Part shown: piece by piece, positions 17,932 to 25,787 of the stretch | Layout of the letters: each line of letters begins with the position of its first letter | How positions within the stretch are numbered: position 1 is the first letter of the stretch | NCBI RefSeq assembly: GCF_000636015.1 | Contig: NZ_JFZJ01000029.1 | Location: 1 to 32,145 of the forward strand | DNA: 32,145 nt | Origin: Rhodomicrobium udaipurense JA643 | GTDB taxonomy: Bacteria > Pseudomonadota > Alphaproteobacteria > Rhizobiales > Rhodomicrobiaceae | Direction of reading: 5' to 3' | The notes under the pieces: model-generated | What the model was told of the DNA's origin: nothing | What the model saw: the letters and a program-made list of their open reading frames with translations, nothing else | Database searches by the model: none | Program-made: the position numbers and the translations under genes

Positions 17932-18257
17932 TGAGTACTAGAGCGGCGCTATTGATTTTGATGGCGCTATGTCTAACCGGATGTGGCAAAAAGGATGCCG
18001 CGCAAGGCGCTATCCTGGATATGGAGACGTTCACAAACTTCGACGCCTGCGTCGCAAAGGCGCATGCTGATCGCATCAAAAGAACGGACGTCAAGACATT
18101 CTCCGAAAAGCAAAACGACGACCGGCAGGCTGAGGTCTACATGTCAGCAATTGTCCTGAACGCAGGAAGCCACCAGCCAAGCGTGCACAGCTCGCCGCTC
18201 TGCGTGACCGCGTCGATCACCGGATCGATCAATTCGATTCCGCATGGAGCACCCTGA
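17931..18257 (+). CDS. Small lipoprotein, probably truncated at its C-terminus
   Basis: The start at ATG 17931 follows AAAGAGG. The 108-residue product has a type II signal peptide with lipobox LTGC (Cys18), so it should be lipid-modified and membrane-anchored on the periplasmic side. Residues ~25-80 are a polar helical domain containing one cysteine (FDACVAKAHAD). From about residue 82 the sequence becomes serine-rich and unlike the rest, while another frame of the same DNA encodes RTX-type or other sequence. I read this as a junction where the original 3' end was replaced. The function is unknown. Confidence 0.6.
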   Translation: MSTRAALLILMALCLTGCGKKDAAQGAILDMETFTNFDACVAKAHADRIKRTDVKTFSEKQNDDRQAEVYMSAIVLNAGSHQPSVHSSPLCVTASITGSINSIPHGAP

Positions 18258-18269
18258 AAATCTGGGTGG

Positions 18270-20381
18270 ATGCGAACGGCGGTCGAGGACGCCACCCACA
18301 CCAGCTTCTTCACCTTCACCAGCGGCGCGACCGCGACGGTCGCAGACGCATGGTTCGTGCATGACAAGACGAATAGCTATTACAACGGCGATTACACACT
18401 CGACGTGGATACGTTGTTCCTGCCGACGCTGCGCGGGTTCGGCACATTACCGGACCTTGCTATCGCCGAAAGCCAGGATTCAACACTTAAAGGGCTGGTC
18501 AGCGATTTTGTCAGCGGCTTTGACCCTACGACGAGTTTCGCAGACGCAGCCACGCTCAACAGCGACATCAGAGACATTCTTTATCGCTGGGCGGGCGTTG
18601 ATGGTGTGAGTTCGAGCAGCCGCGGCAGCTATATTGATGCCCGTGAACTTGAGTTCATGGAGAAGTTTTTCAGTCAATCGTTCATTCAACGCGGGCCTCA
18701 ATCATCAGACCCTTATCCAGGTGCTGCAGCCGACCTCGACGTCTCCTGGCAGCATCTATTCTACACATTAAAGGCCCAGCTGCTTGCTCAAGCAGGAGCC
18801 GATATCATCTACGGCGGAACCATCAGCTACAATCCATCGACGGGCGCGTTCGACGGAACGAAGACGCTCTCGCAGGGCGCCATCGACGACTTGGAGCTGG
18901 CGGCCCCAACGACTAGCACGGCCGAGAGGCAATCTTACTGGGAGCAAGTAGCGGAGTATGTCAATTTTACCAAAGGGTTCACCAATCTTAGCTCTGGTGA
19001 AACCACCATGCTCAACAATGCCATAGTTGCCACTGACTCCGCCCCTTCATGGGATTTCATCGCATTCCACTCGGTCCCGAGCTGGGTCGGGCAGGTCCTC
19101 GTTGGCGGGGATGGTGGGACGACCCTTAACGGCACGTCCGGCGACGATATTATCACCGGCGGCACGGGAAGCGACCATATCAACGGCGGCGGCGGAAACG
19201 ACGTCATGCACGGCGGGAACGGCGATGACGCAATCTCTGCCGGATACGATACGTCTGCGACCATTTACGGCGATGCAGGCAATGATACGATTTATGGCGC
19301 TGTTTACGGAGACACGATTGTATACGGCGGAGACGGCAATGACACGATCACCAGCTACAATGGCAACGATACACTCATCGGCGACGCCGGTAATGACGTC
19401 ATCTATGTCGGCGGAGGCAACGATACTATCGACGCAGGTTCCGGCGGAAATTTTGCCTATGGCGGTGGAGGCGACGATACATACATCTACAGCGGTGGCA
19501 ATGATGTTTATAGTGAATACAGTGGCGGCGGCACGGACACCGTTGTCCTGCCTTCTGGCATTGACAGCGGCGATCTAACATTGGAAAGGGCGGTGACCGC
19601 AAGCGGTGTTGATTTGCTGATCACCGTCGGAAGTCTCGGCAATATCGAAATCGCCAGTTTCTTTAACTCATACGACGGAACGCTGCTGAATAGCATTGAG
19701 ACCGTGACGTTTTCAGACAGTACAACGCTCAGCCTCTCGGCATTTTCATCCTTGTTAACGCGCGGCACAGACGGCATCGACGATATTTATGGAGCCTACA
19801 CATCCCAAAATATCGACGATACCATTTTAGGCTATGCCGGTAATGATACGATCCATGGATATGGTGGAACCGACGTAATCGATGGCGGATCAGGTAACGA
19901 TCACCTGTATGGCGGCTCCGAAGCATGGCGTTCCGGTGCAACATTTGCCGCAATCAGAGATCCGATGACTGCAGTCGATGCACGTGTCAGCGGAGATAAT
20001 GTTACGGTGGAGCACATTGTAGCGCTCTGCGAAGGTGGTTTCGGCTATGAGCTAGCGATGGTTGTAGCTTCGGCTGCCGACCTGCTTGAGCCACTTGACC
20101 AGGACCTTTCTTCTGAGGCTGTTACCCTGCAGCGCCAGATAAAATGCGGATTGTCCGATGCTGCAGCTTTAGCGTTTTACGAGGCAGGATTTTCTGACCG
20201 CGTCGTGGCGAAGGCATTGGGCGATGCATTCGGCGGCGTTACAGACCGGTCCTCAGTGCGACGTGTATGTCGACGCCGGCGAGAAGACGTGGCGACTGTT
20301 CTGGCCGATTTCCCGTCGTACTTCGAAACGGTAGCTGCAGAACTGCTGGCCGGCACGCCGTTGCCGCGAAGGAAAAACTGA
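18270..20381 (+). pseudogene. Chimeric ORF: RTX calcium-binding fragment fused to an unrelated C-terminus
   Basis: The 703-codon frame is open but looks like two gene fragments. Codons 1-550 match the interior of giant RTX proteins: a DVDTLFLPTLRGFGTLPDL segment, ILYRWAGVD, then two blocks of glycine-rich GGxGxD repeats (about 279-413 and 518-550) that bind calcium after secretion. These flank a beta-rich RTX-associated domain. There is no signal or natural start; an adjacent frame just upstream (18230-18265) encodes WSTLKIWVDANGG, showing a 5' frameshift. From about 19920 the repeats stop abruptly and a different sequence follows. The RTX secretion signal is missing, so this is unlikely to be a working exoprotein. 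Confidence 0.7.
19921..20381 (+). pseudogene. C-terminal fragment of another protein, possibly a DEAD/DEAH-type helicase
   Basis: About 153 codons in the same frame as the RTX part but of a different character: alpha-helical, Ala/Leu-rich, with GGFGYELAMVVASAADLLE and GLSDAAALAFYEAGFSDRV. These resemble, from memory only, the C-terminal region of large DEAD/DEAH helicases in alphaproteobacterial islands. The stop overlaps the next ATG (TGATG), a natural operon junction, so this end is native and the front of the gene has been replaced by the RTX fragment. Confidence 0.45.
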
Positions 20382-20872
20382 TGCGTGACTCCGCGAAGAT
20401 CGTGGCGATGATCGCCGCCTGCGACGATCCCGATAAGCTGCGGCAGTGGATCGCGAACGCAAAGCGGGGAAGAGCGAAGGACGTAGAAGAGGCGGCGTTC
20501 CGGCGTCTCATCGAGGTCCTGCCGAAGGAACAGCCGGGCTCCGTCGAGCATGATTTCTGGCGCACCGTGCATGCCTTCGAACATGTCCTGAGCGAAGAGC
20601 GGGGCAAGACGACGCGCCTTGCGCGCACGAGGCAGAAAGTGGTCCGCGTCGGCGAGGTCGAGACCCTGAAAGACTGGGCCCTCGGCACCAAAAGCACGGA
20701 CGGCTTTGCGACGCTGATCGAGCGTTGCATGCCCGAGCTCACGGGTGAGGCGATCGTCCTGCGTCATGCGGACCACTTCGATGCCACCGTGGTAGAGGCG
20801 GCGCGCAAGCGCCTCGAGGAGGCGGGCGTCGATACGGCCTCGCTGCCCGCGCCGGCAATACCGACGTCGTAA
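20381..20872 (+). CDS. Uncharacterised protein coupled to the helicase-like fragment
   Basis: ATG 20381 overlaps the preceding stop by one base. The 163-residue product is rich in charged helices: KIVAMIAACDDPDKL at the start, an HDFWRTVHAFEHVL segment near residue 65, a basic TRLARTRQKV stretch, and a C-terminal VVEAARKRLEEAGVD helix. No cysteine cluster, signal peptide or membrane segment is seen. The helix-loop pattern would fit a DNA-associated partner of the upstream enzyme, whose main part has been lost. I do not recognise a named family. Confidence 0.65.
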   Translation: MRDSAKIVAMIAACDDPDKLRQWIANAKRGRAKDVEEAAFRRLIEVLPKEQPGSVEHDFWRTVHAFEHVLSEERGKTTRLARTRQKVVRVGEVETLKDWALGTKSTDGFATLIERCMPELTGEAIVLRHADHFDATVVEAARKRLEEAGVDTASLPAPAIPTS

Positions 20873-20932
20873 TTGCAGCTCGGATCGCACAGCTTTGAGC
20901 AGCCGCAATAACTGAACTTACCAGGAGAACGA

Positions 20933-21961
20933 ATGTCAGCGAAAACGCTTTATGGTTCGGCGAACTGTCGGGGATGCAACGATCCCATTACAGAGGCCAA
21001 TGATTCGGAAGGGCACGTTATTCCAAATGCGCTCGGGGGGTGCCTCAAACCTAAAAGAATTATCTGCCAGACTTGCAATGGCGTGCTCGACCGGCTCGCT
21101 GACAACGCTTTGATCAAGGCGTTCGGCGATTGGCCGACCCTCATGGATATCCCTCGCGATCGAGGAAACAACCCCTCAAAGATCGTCGACACGAGAAATG
21201 GCAAAAGGGTTCGTGTCGAGCCAGATGGCACGCTGACGAGGATCGATGTTGACTACAACGTCGCCACCTCCGGAGATGAGAGTAAGATCGCGATTGCCGC
21301 TGGGGATATGAAGACTGTCCGTCAACTACTCCAGCGTGTTAAGAAGCAGTTTCCTGAATTCGATGCGAAGGCAGCAGAACAATACGCGCAAGTCGTGGGC
21401 CTCCAAGACGACGATCTGTTAAAGATGGGGCTAGATTTCAGCCCTCCAGCGGTTTTCGGAGGCGTCGTTACTGCCCTGTGGATTTTCCTGGTGACCACAA
21501 CCGGCAGAGCCTTCATGGATATGCCGAAGCTGCAGCAGGTCATTGCAGATGTACAAACCCACGGAGGCATGTTCCGTTACCTGCCGGACGGCTTGCCGGG
21601 CTTAGTCGGCCCCGAGATATCACTCTCCAACAAGATCGTAGTCCGGTCTGTCCCATCCACAGGGGAGTTGATTGGCTACGTCGAAATCCTTGGAATGCTA
21701 CAAATTGGCGGAATTTTTGCAAGCGCCGGGGGACCAGCCGTAGAGATCGAGCATATCTATGTCCACGATGTAATCGGCAAGCGTGACCGCAGCGCAGAAT
21801 ATTCCATCGATAAAAATGTCTTTGACCGGCAAAATTGGCGCACCGTCGGACGTGGGCCGACGCTCCAAGATGCTGACGCGCTTAAGGCGCACTTCAGACG
21901 ACGTCTCGAGAATGTTTTTGTACGCCGCTATCACAACCGTTTCAGCGCGGCCGTAGCATAG
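20933..21961 (+). CDS. HNH endonuclease-like protein
   Basis: The 342-residue protein starts at ATG 20933, with CCAGGAGAACGA upstream as a ribosome site. Its first 60 residues form a zinc-bound HNH-type domain: Cys12-x2-Cys15, GHVIPNALGG with His28 and Asn32, and Cys45-x2-Cys48-Asn49. This matches the HNH_5 group. The rest (about 70-342) is an undescribed domain with a hydrophobic patch near 175-190 (VVTALWIFLVTTTG) and a beta-rich C-terminus. HNH_5 proteins are frequent in mobile and defence loci and probably cut nucleic acid; the large C-terminal domain may sense or bind the target. It is separated by 60 bases from the gene before it. Confidence 0.7.
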   Translation: MSAKTLYGSANCRGCNDPITEANDSEGHVIPNALGGCLKPKRIICQTCNGVLDRLADNALIKAFGDWPTLMDIPRDRGNNPSKIVDTRNGKRVRVEPDGTLTRIDVDYNVATSGDESKIAIAAGDMKTVRQLLQRVKKQFPEFDAKAAEQYAQVVGLQDDDLLKMGLDFSPPAVFGGVVTALWIFLVTTTGRAFMDMPKLQQVIADVQTHGGMFRYLPDGLPGLVGPEISLSNKIVVRSVPSTGELIGYVEILGMLQIGGIFASAGGPAVEIEHIYVHDVIGKRDRSAEYSIDKNVFDRQNWRTVGRGPTLQDADALKAHFRRRLENVFVRRYHNRFSAAVA

Positions 21962-22358
21962 CGAGGTGGCGGTCCCCGCCGGCAGAGATCCAGTGGGGGA
22001 TAACCCGAAATTGAACGGATCTGGGTTACGAGAACGCGAAACGGGGGGCGTTATCTGCCGTTACGATCCCATTGGCCAGATCTGTGGACGCCTTTCCTTC
22101 CGCGCGCATCCTGCCGGACCGGGCTCTAGGCTGCCGCCGCGTGCACCCGCTTCGCCAAGGCTTGCATCGTCACGGCCCATGCGGGTGAAGATCCCTTGCG
22201 CAGAAAGCTCGGGGTTCACCACCAAAGCAGGCCCTGCTTGCTTCGCCGTTTTCCACCGTCGCCCATCCGGGCGAAGGCGACGGACGGCTCCAGACGAAGC
22301 AGGCAAGAATTTAGATAGCTGCCGCAATGACATAGGAGTTCTCAGTTTCATCCTGTCG

Positions 22359-22402
22359 GGCGCACCGGGGAAGATTCGAACTCCCGACCCTCAGATTCGT
22401 AG
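22359..22402 (-). other. Attachment site: 3' fragment of a tRNA-Arg(ACG) gene
   Basis: On the minus strand the bases read from the anticodon loop CTACGAA, through stem TCTGA, variable GGGTC, T-arm GGGAG-TTCGAAT-CTTCC, acceptor strand CCGGTGC, discriminator G and then CC. No D-arm or 5' acceptor precedes it, so it is not a working tRNA. Such fragments mark one end of elements that integrate into tRNA genes, with crossover in the anticodon loop. The integrase lies 178 bases away. Confidence 0.7.
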
Positions 22403-22512
22403 CTTGCGTTTTCCATCCTCCAGCAGCCGCCACGATTACCACAATTCTACGCAGAATCAGTGCATTAATTCGACAGTATCCGTCATGATTATGCCACCGA
22501 TACCCCCCAAAG

Positions 22513-22565
22513 TGTTTGCCAATTGTTTGCCCGAGACCCCCAGAGTGGCGGTCGGGACCCCCAGA
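22513..22565. repeat. Direct repeats before the integrase, possible arm-type sites
   Basis: TGTTTGCC occurs at 22513 and 22524 (11 bases apart), and GACCCCCAGA at 22535 and 22556 (21 bases apart). They lie between the attachment fragment and the integrase start, where integrase arm or excisionase sites are expected. Confidence 0.4.
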
Positions 22566-22579
22566 TCATGGAGCGGACA

Positions 22580-23755
22580 ATGGGCGATATCGTCCACGCG
22601 AAAGTCACCAAAACCGCCATTGACCGCCTCCAGCCGGGGCAGCTCATCCGGGATACCGAACTGAGCGGCTTTGGCGCCCGGCGGCGTGCCGGGGCTCCGG
22701 TCTATTTCGTCCAGACACGGATTGCAGGGCGGCTGCGCTGGCTGACGATCGGCACGCACGGCATCCCCTGGACAGCCGAGACCGCGCGCAAGCAGGCGCT
22801 GAAGCTTCTGGGTGAAATCGCCGGTGGCGGCGACCCCACGGCGCCGAAGCGGGAGGCAAAGGCCCAGATCACGCTGAAGGAAGCTTCTGTGCTGTTCATG
22901 GAGCAGCACGGCCCCCGCCTCAAGCCCCGCACCCGCGAGGAATACGACCGCCTGTTTCGGCTCCATCTCGTGCCAGCCTTCGGGAAGAAGAACATTATCG
23001 ACATCACCCGCCCCGACATTGCGCGCTTCCATGCCAAGCGGGCAGCAACGCCCTCCGGCGCCAATTTTGCGCTGGCGTGCCTGTCCAAACTCATGACTTG
23101 GGCCGAGGAAACGGGATTGCGGCCCGAAAACACCAACCCCTGCCGCAAGGTCAAGAAATACCGTGCCGGACAGCGCGAGCGCTATCTGACCCTTGAGGAA
23201 TACGCGCGCCTTGGCGAGGTGCTGGATGGCCTGGAGCGCAACGAGGAGGAAAGCCCGTTCGTCATTGCCGCCGTGCGCCTGCTGGCGCTGACCGGCGCGA
23301 GACTGAATGAAATCCTGACGCTGCACTGGTCTTACGTGGATTTGCAGCGATGCATGCTGTTCCTGCCCGACTCCAAGACCGGCCGCAAGCCTGTCCGGCT
23401 CAATGACGAGGCGGTAGCGGTGCTGACGGCGCTGCCGCGCCTCAACAGCAACCTTTATGTGCTGCCGGGACGCCGCGACGGCATTCATCTGGTGAACCTT
23501 CAGAAGCCGTGGCGCCGGATCCGGACGCTGGCCGGGCTGGAGGGGGTGCGGCTGCACGATCTCCGGCATTCCTTTGCCAGCATCGCCGCCGCCAACGGGG
23601 CGTCCCTCCCCCTCATCGGCAAGCTCCTCGGACACAGCCAGCCGCAGACCACGGCGCGCTATACTCATCTGACGGATGCGGCCGCACAGCAGCTCAATTC
23701 AACGGTCGGATCGGCCATCGGGGCCGCGATGGGCCGCCCACATGCGCTTGTGTAA
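22580..23755 (+). CDS. Tyrosine site-specific integrase
   Basis: ATG 22580 is chosen because GGAG lies six bases upstream; a longer open frame exists. The 391-residue protein has an N-terminal arm-binding DUF4102-like domain (about 1-90), a SAM-like core-binding domain (about 95-185) and a C-terminal catalytic domain. The catalytic residues are visible: Arg241 in LTGARLNE, Lys266 in DSKTGRK, His326 and Arg329 in LHDLRHSF, His352 in LGHS, and Tyr361 in TARYTHL. It should integrate the element at the tRNA-Arg site just upstream. Its last codons are part of a CATG array (23741-23776) that lies before hipBA. Confidence 0.92.
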   Translation: MGDIVHAKVTKTAIDRLQPGQLIRDTELSGFGARRRAGAPVYFVQTRIAGRLRWLTIGTHGIPWTAETARKQALKLLGEIAGGGDPTAPKREAKAQITLKEASVLFMEQHGPRLKPRTREEYDRLFRLHLVPAFGKKNIIDITRPDIARFHAKRAATPSGANFALACLSKLMTWAEETGLRPENTNPCRKVKKYRAGQRERYLTLEEYARLGEVLDGLERNEEESPFVIAAVRLLALTGARLNEILTLHWSYVDLQRCMLFLPDSKTGRKPVRLNDEAVAVLTALPRLNSNLYVLPGRRDGIHLVNLQKPWRRIRTLAGLEGVRLHDLRHSFASIAAANGASLPLIGKLLGHSQPQTTARYTHLTDAAAQQLNSTVGSAIGAAMGRPHALV

Positions 23756-23776
23756 ATATGCACACATGTGGGCGTG
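23741..23776. promoter_or_regulatory. 8-bp phased CATG-like array 1, upstream of hipBA
   Basis: CATG, TGTG, TATG, CATG and CGTG start at 23741, 23749, 23757, 23765 and 23773, exactly 8 bases apart. The array covers the integrase stop codon. The 30 bases from 23739 match 25973-26002 (array 3) at 26 positions. It is a probable binding site for the ribbon-helix-helix protein at 26889. Confidence 0.6.
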
Positions 23777-23794
23777 TATGCGCCGACATGAGCG

Positions 23795-23822
23795 CCCCAT
23801 GTTCCCGCTCGGGAACATGGGG
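23795..23822. promoter_or_regulatory. HipB-type operator O1
   Basis: Perfect 12-base arms, CCCCATGTTCCC and its complement, flank a central GCTC. Centre at 23808.5. It is the strongest of three similar palindromes before hipB. Confidence 0.75.
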
Positions 23823-23847
23823 TCCTGAAACGGCAGTTTTCCGCTTA

Positions 23848-23869
23848 AATGTTCCCGCTCGGTAACATT
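23848..23869. promoter_or_regulatory. HipB-type operator O2
   Basis: AATGTTCCC-GCTC-GGTAACATT, one mismatch between the arms. Centre at 23858.5, exactly 50 bases from O1. Confidence 0.75.
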
Positions 23870-23899
23870 CGCTTGCCGAGGGGCGGAATCCGGTGTTAA

Positions 23900-23917
23900 T
23901 GTTCCTGCTCGGGAACA
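23900..23917. promoter_or_regulatory. HipB-type operator O3 overlapping the hipB ribosome site
   Basis: TGTTCCTGCTCGGGAACA, one mismatch between the arms. Centre at 23908.5, exactly 50 bases from O2. It ends five bases before the hipB ATG and includes the only GGGA that could act as ribosome site. Confidence 0.75.
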
Positions 23918-23922
23918 CACAT

Positions 23923-24222
23923 ATGACGACCAAACGGACCAGAACCGGGGATTCGCAAGAGCAGCGGCTCGCGGAGCGTTTCGGCGCGCTGGTGCGGCAA
24001 CGCCGCGAAGCCCTGAAGCTCCGGCAGGATGACCTCGCGCTCGCCGCCAATGTCGGGCGCCGGTTCATCGTCGAGCTGGAGGCCGGAAAGCCCAACTGCC
24101 AGCTGGGCAAGGCCCTCGCCGTGGCGGCTGCCGTCGGCCTGAAGGCCTTCGAGCCCGTGGAATCCTCTCCTGATGCCCTGCTGCCGGACCTCCCCGAACT
24201 GAAAGACGAGCCGGGTGCCTGA
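23923..24222 (+). CDS. hipB: HipB-like antitoxin and repressor
   Basis: HipB proteins bind DNA as dimers, repress their own operon and neutralise the kinase HipA. The 99-residue product has a Cro/C1-type helix-turn-helix at about residues 18-70 (LKLRQDDLALAANVGRRFIV, then ELEAGKPNCQLGKAL). An acidic, proline-containing C-terminal tail follows that could contact HipA. ATG 23923 lies directly after three palindromic operators spaced 50 bases apart. Its stop overlaps the hipA start by eight bases, so antitoxin and toxin are translationally coupled. An in-frame upstream ATG at 23893 would lie across O3 and is less likely. Confidence 0.9.
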   Translation: MTTKRTRTGDSQEQRLAERFGALVRQRREALKLRQDDLALAANVGRRFIVELEAGKPNCQLGKALAVAAAVGLKAFEPVESSPDALLPDLPELKDEPGA

Positions 24223-25495
24223 ATTAGTCGTCTATTACGAAACCCGCCGCGTGGGCACCATCGAGGTCGGGGCCGACGGCCCCTCCTTCGCTTATGATCC
24301 GGCATGGCTCAAGACTAGGGGCGCGTTTCCGGTATCGGTGCTGATGCCGCTGTCAGCGCAACCGGTGCCGTCCCAGATTTTCCTGCCGTGGGCATCGAAC
24401 CTCCTGCCCGAAGGCGCCCAGCTGCGGGCCATCGGACATGCGCTCGGCGCCTCCCCCGAGGATATCATCGGCATCCTGCGGGAAATCGGCCGGGACACAG
24501 CGGGGGCGCTTTCCATCGGCCAGCCGGGCTCGACCAGTTCGGGCGACTGGCGCCCGATCGGATCGCCCGAAAACCTTGAGCGGATCATCAATGAGCTGCC
24601 CCGCAAGCCGTTCCTTGCGGGCGAAGACGGCGTGTCCATGTCACTGGCGGGGGTACAGAGCAAGATCGGCGTCGCCGTGGATGGCGAAGGGCAGCTTTGC
24701 ATTCCGGTCGACGGAGCGCCGTCCACCCACATCCTCAAACCGGATTCCACGCAGCTTTACGGCAGCGTCCAGAACGAGGCGTTGTGCATGGTGCTGGCGC
24801 GTCGGTGCCGCCTGAACGTGCCGGTGGTGACAACGGGGGCGGCCGGGGCGCGAAGCTACCTCCTCGTGAACCGGTATGACCGCATCGAGCAGGACAGGCG
24901 TTGGCGGCGCCTCCATCAGGAGGATTTCTGCCAGGCGCTCGGCAAGCCCCCTTCCGCCAAGTACGAGGCCAACCAGACCGGCATCCGGGGGCCGACACTT
25001 GCCGACATGTTCGCCCTCACCCGCGCGACGATGCAGGCACCCGACATCATCCGGTTGCTGGATCAGGCGGTGTTCAATGTGCTGGCCTGCAATACCGATG
25101 CTCACGCCAAGAACTACTCGCTCCTTCTGGGCAGCCGGGGGATCAGACTAGCGCCGCTGTATGATGTGATGTGTGCTGATGCGTGGGACGGGATTACCCG
25201 TAACCTTGCCCAGAGAATCGCTGGCAAGAACCGGGGCGAGCACCTGAAGCGCCGTCATTGGGAACGCCTTGCCGAGGATTGCGGCCTCAATCCCGCCCGC
25301 GTGGTGGGACGTGTGGCTTCTCTGTCCAGGCTTGTCCTGCGGGAGGCGGCTTCAGCGGAGGATGCAGTCGCCGCCATGCCCGCCGGTGGTCATGGGCTCC
25401 TGCCTGCGTTCCGCGAGGCGATTGAGCGGCGCGCGCGCGCCGTGCTTGCGGGGCTTGAGGACGGCAGCGCGAGCGAGGGGGATGCGAATACCTGA
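24215..25495 (+). CDS. hipA: HipA-like serine/threonine kinase toxin
   Basis: HipA phosphorylates a translation-related target (glutamyl-tRNA synthetase in E. coli), slowing growth and promoting persistence. The 426-residue protein starts with GTG 24215. The N-terminal couple-type domain (about 1-100) contains LPWASNLLPEG. The kinase core has the SLAGVQSK loop (143-150, with the autophosphorylation-type serine), HILKP with Lys175, the catalytic NTDAHAKN (Asp295) and LAPLYDV with Asp317. All expected residues are present, so the toxin should be active. A terminator lies 76 bases downstream and a CATG array lies between. Position between the integrase and parA suggests a role in element maintenance. 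Confidence 0.92.
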   Translation: MPELVVYYETRRVGTIEVGADGPSFAYDPAWLKTRGAFPVSVLMPLSAQPVPSQIFLPWASNLLPEGAQLRAIGHALGASPEDIIGILREIGRDTAGALSIGQPGSTSSGDWRPIGSPENLERIINELPRKPFLAGEDGVSMSLAGVQSKIGVAVDGEGQLCIPVDGAPSTHILKPDSTQLYGSVQNEALCMVLARRCRLNVPVVTTGAAGARSYLLVNRYDRIEQDRRWRRLHQEDFCQALGKPPSAKYEANQTGIRGPTLADMFALTRATMQAPDIIRLLDQAVFNVLACNTDAHAKNYSLLLGSRGIRLAPLYDVMCADAWDGITRNLAQRIAGKNRGEHLKRRHWERLAEDCGLNPARVVGRVASLSRLVLREAASAEDAVAAMPAGGHGLLPAFREAIERRARAVLAGLEDGSASEGDANT

Positions 25496-25500
25496 TCGGA

Positions 25501-25536
25501 CATGTGTGCATGTCATCGTGAACGCATGCGGACATG
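25501..25536. promoter_or_regulatory. 8-bp phased CATG array 2, after hipA
   Basis: CATG, CATG, CGTG, CATG and CATG start at 25501, 25509, 25517, 25525 and 25533. Four exact copies and one variant in perfect 8-base register is far beyond chance. It lies between the hipA stop and the terminator. Confidence 0.7.
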
Positions 25537-25570
25537 ACGACAAGGGATTCGTAGGCTGGCAATTAACGAC

Positions 25571-25594
25571 AAAGCCCGCCGGATGGCGGGCTTT
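25571..25594. terminator. Bidirectional terminator between hipA and the small membrane ORF
   Basis: AAAGCCCGCC, a four-base loop, then GGCGGGCTTT: a perfect 10-bp stem with A and T runs on the two sides, able to stop transcription from either direction. A second, smaller hairpin (GCTCCC/GGGAGC) lies next to it near 25601-25618. Confidence 0.85.
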
Positions 25595-25607
25595 GGGGCT
25601 GCTCCCC

Positions 25608-25787
25608 TCAAGGGAGCAGCCAGTAGTGTGTTTGCGGCGCATAGATCGCCGCCGCGAGCCAGAGGCCCACAGCGGTAGTGATCGTGCCGAGAATCTTTCC
25701 GACGATTTGATCGTCGAAAAGAAGGAAGAGGCCCACACCTATGCAGGCCAAAATCGTCGCAAGGACGATGAAGTCGTTGAAAGTCAA
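25608..25787 (-). CDS. Small hydrophobic protein (59 residues)
   Basis: A minus-strand frame starts with TTG 25787, five bases after AGGGGA, and ends at 25608, just before a strong terminator. The product reads MTFNDFIVLATILACIG and continues with two membrane-length hydrophobic segments (about residues 5-25 and 29-51) separated by a short FDDQ loop, ending WLLP. The signals on both sides support a real gene although it is short and uses a rare start codon. I do not recognise the family. Small two-helix proteins on mobile elements can be type I toxins, holin-like proteins or surface-exclusion factors; none of these can be chosen from sequence. Confidence 0.6.
   Translation of the reverse strand: MTFNDFIVLATILACIGVGLFLLFDDQIVGKILGTITTAVGLWLAAAIYAPQTHYWLLP

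Larger units (their letters stand above)
21962..22579. other. Gene-free junction region between the mosaic and the integrative element
   Basis: No convincing coding sequence. It contains the tRNA-Arg 3' fragment (22359-22402) and two pairs of direct repeats (22513-22565) before the integrase. The open frames over 22061-22351 and through the tRNA fragment are non-coding in character; the plus-strand one reads the tRNA piece as an apparent GKIRTPDPQIRS peptide. Confidence 0.55.

Noticed and set aside
22300..22664. Coding region reading GKIRTPDPQIRS over the tRNA fragment
   Set aside because: This is the translation of a tRNA 3' half, a common annotation artefact near integrases.
22457..23668. 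A 403-codon open frame opposite the integrase
   Set aside because: It is a shadow of the integrase, whose catalytic residues are all present.
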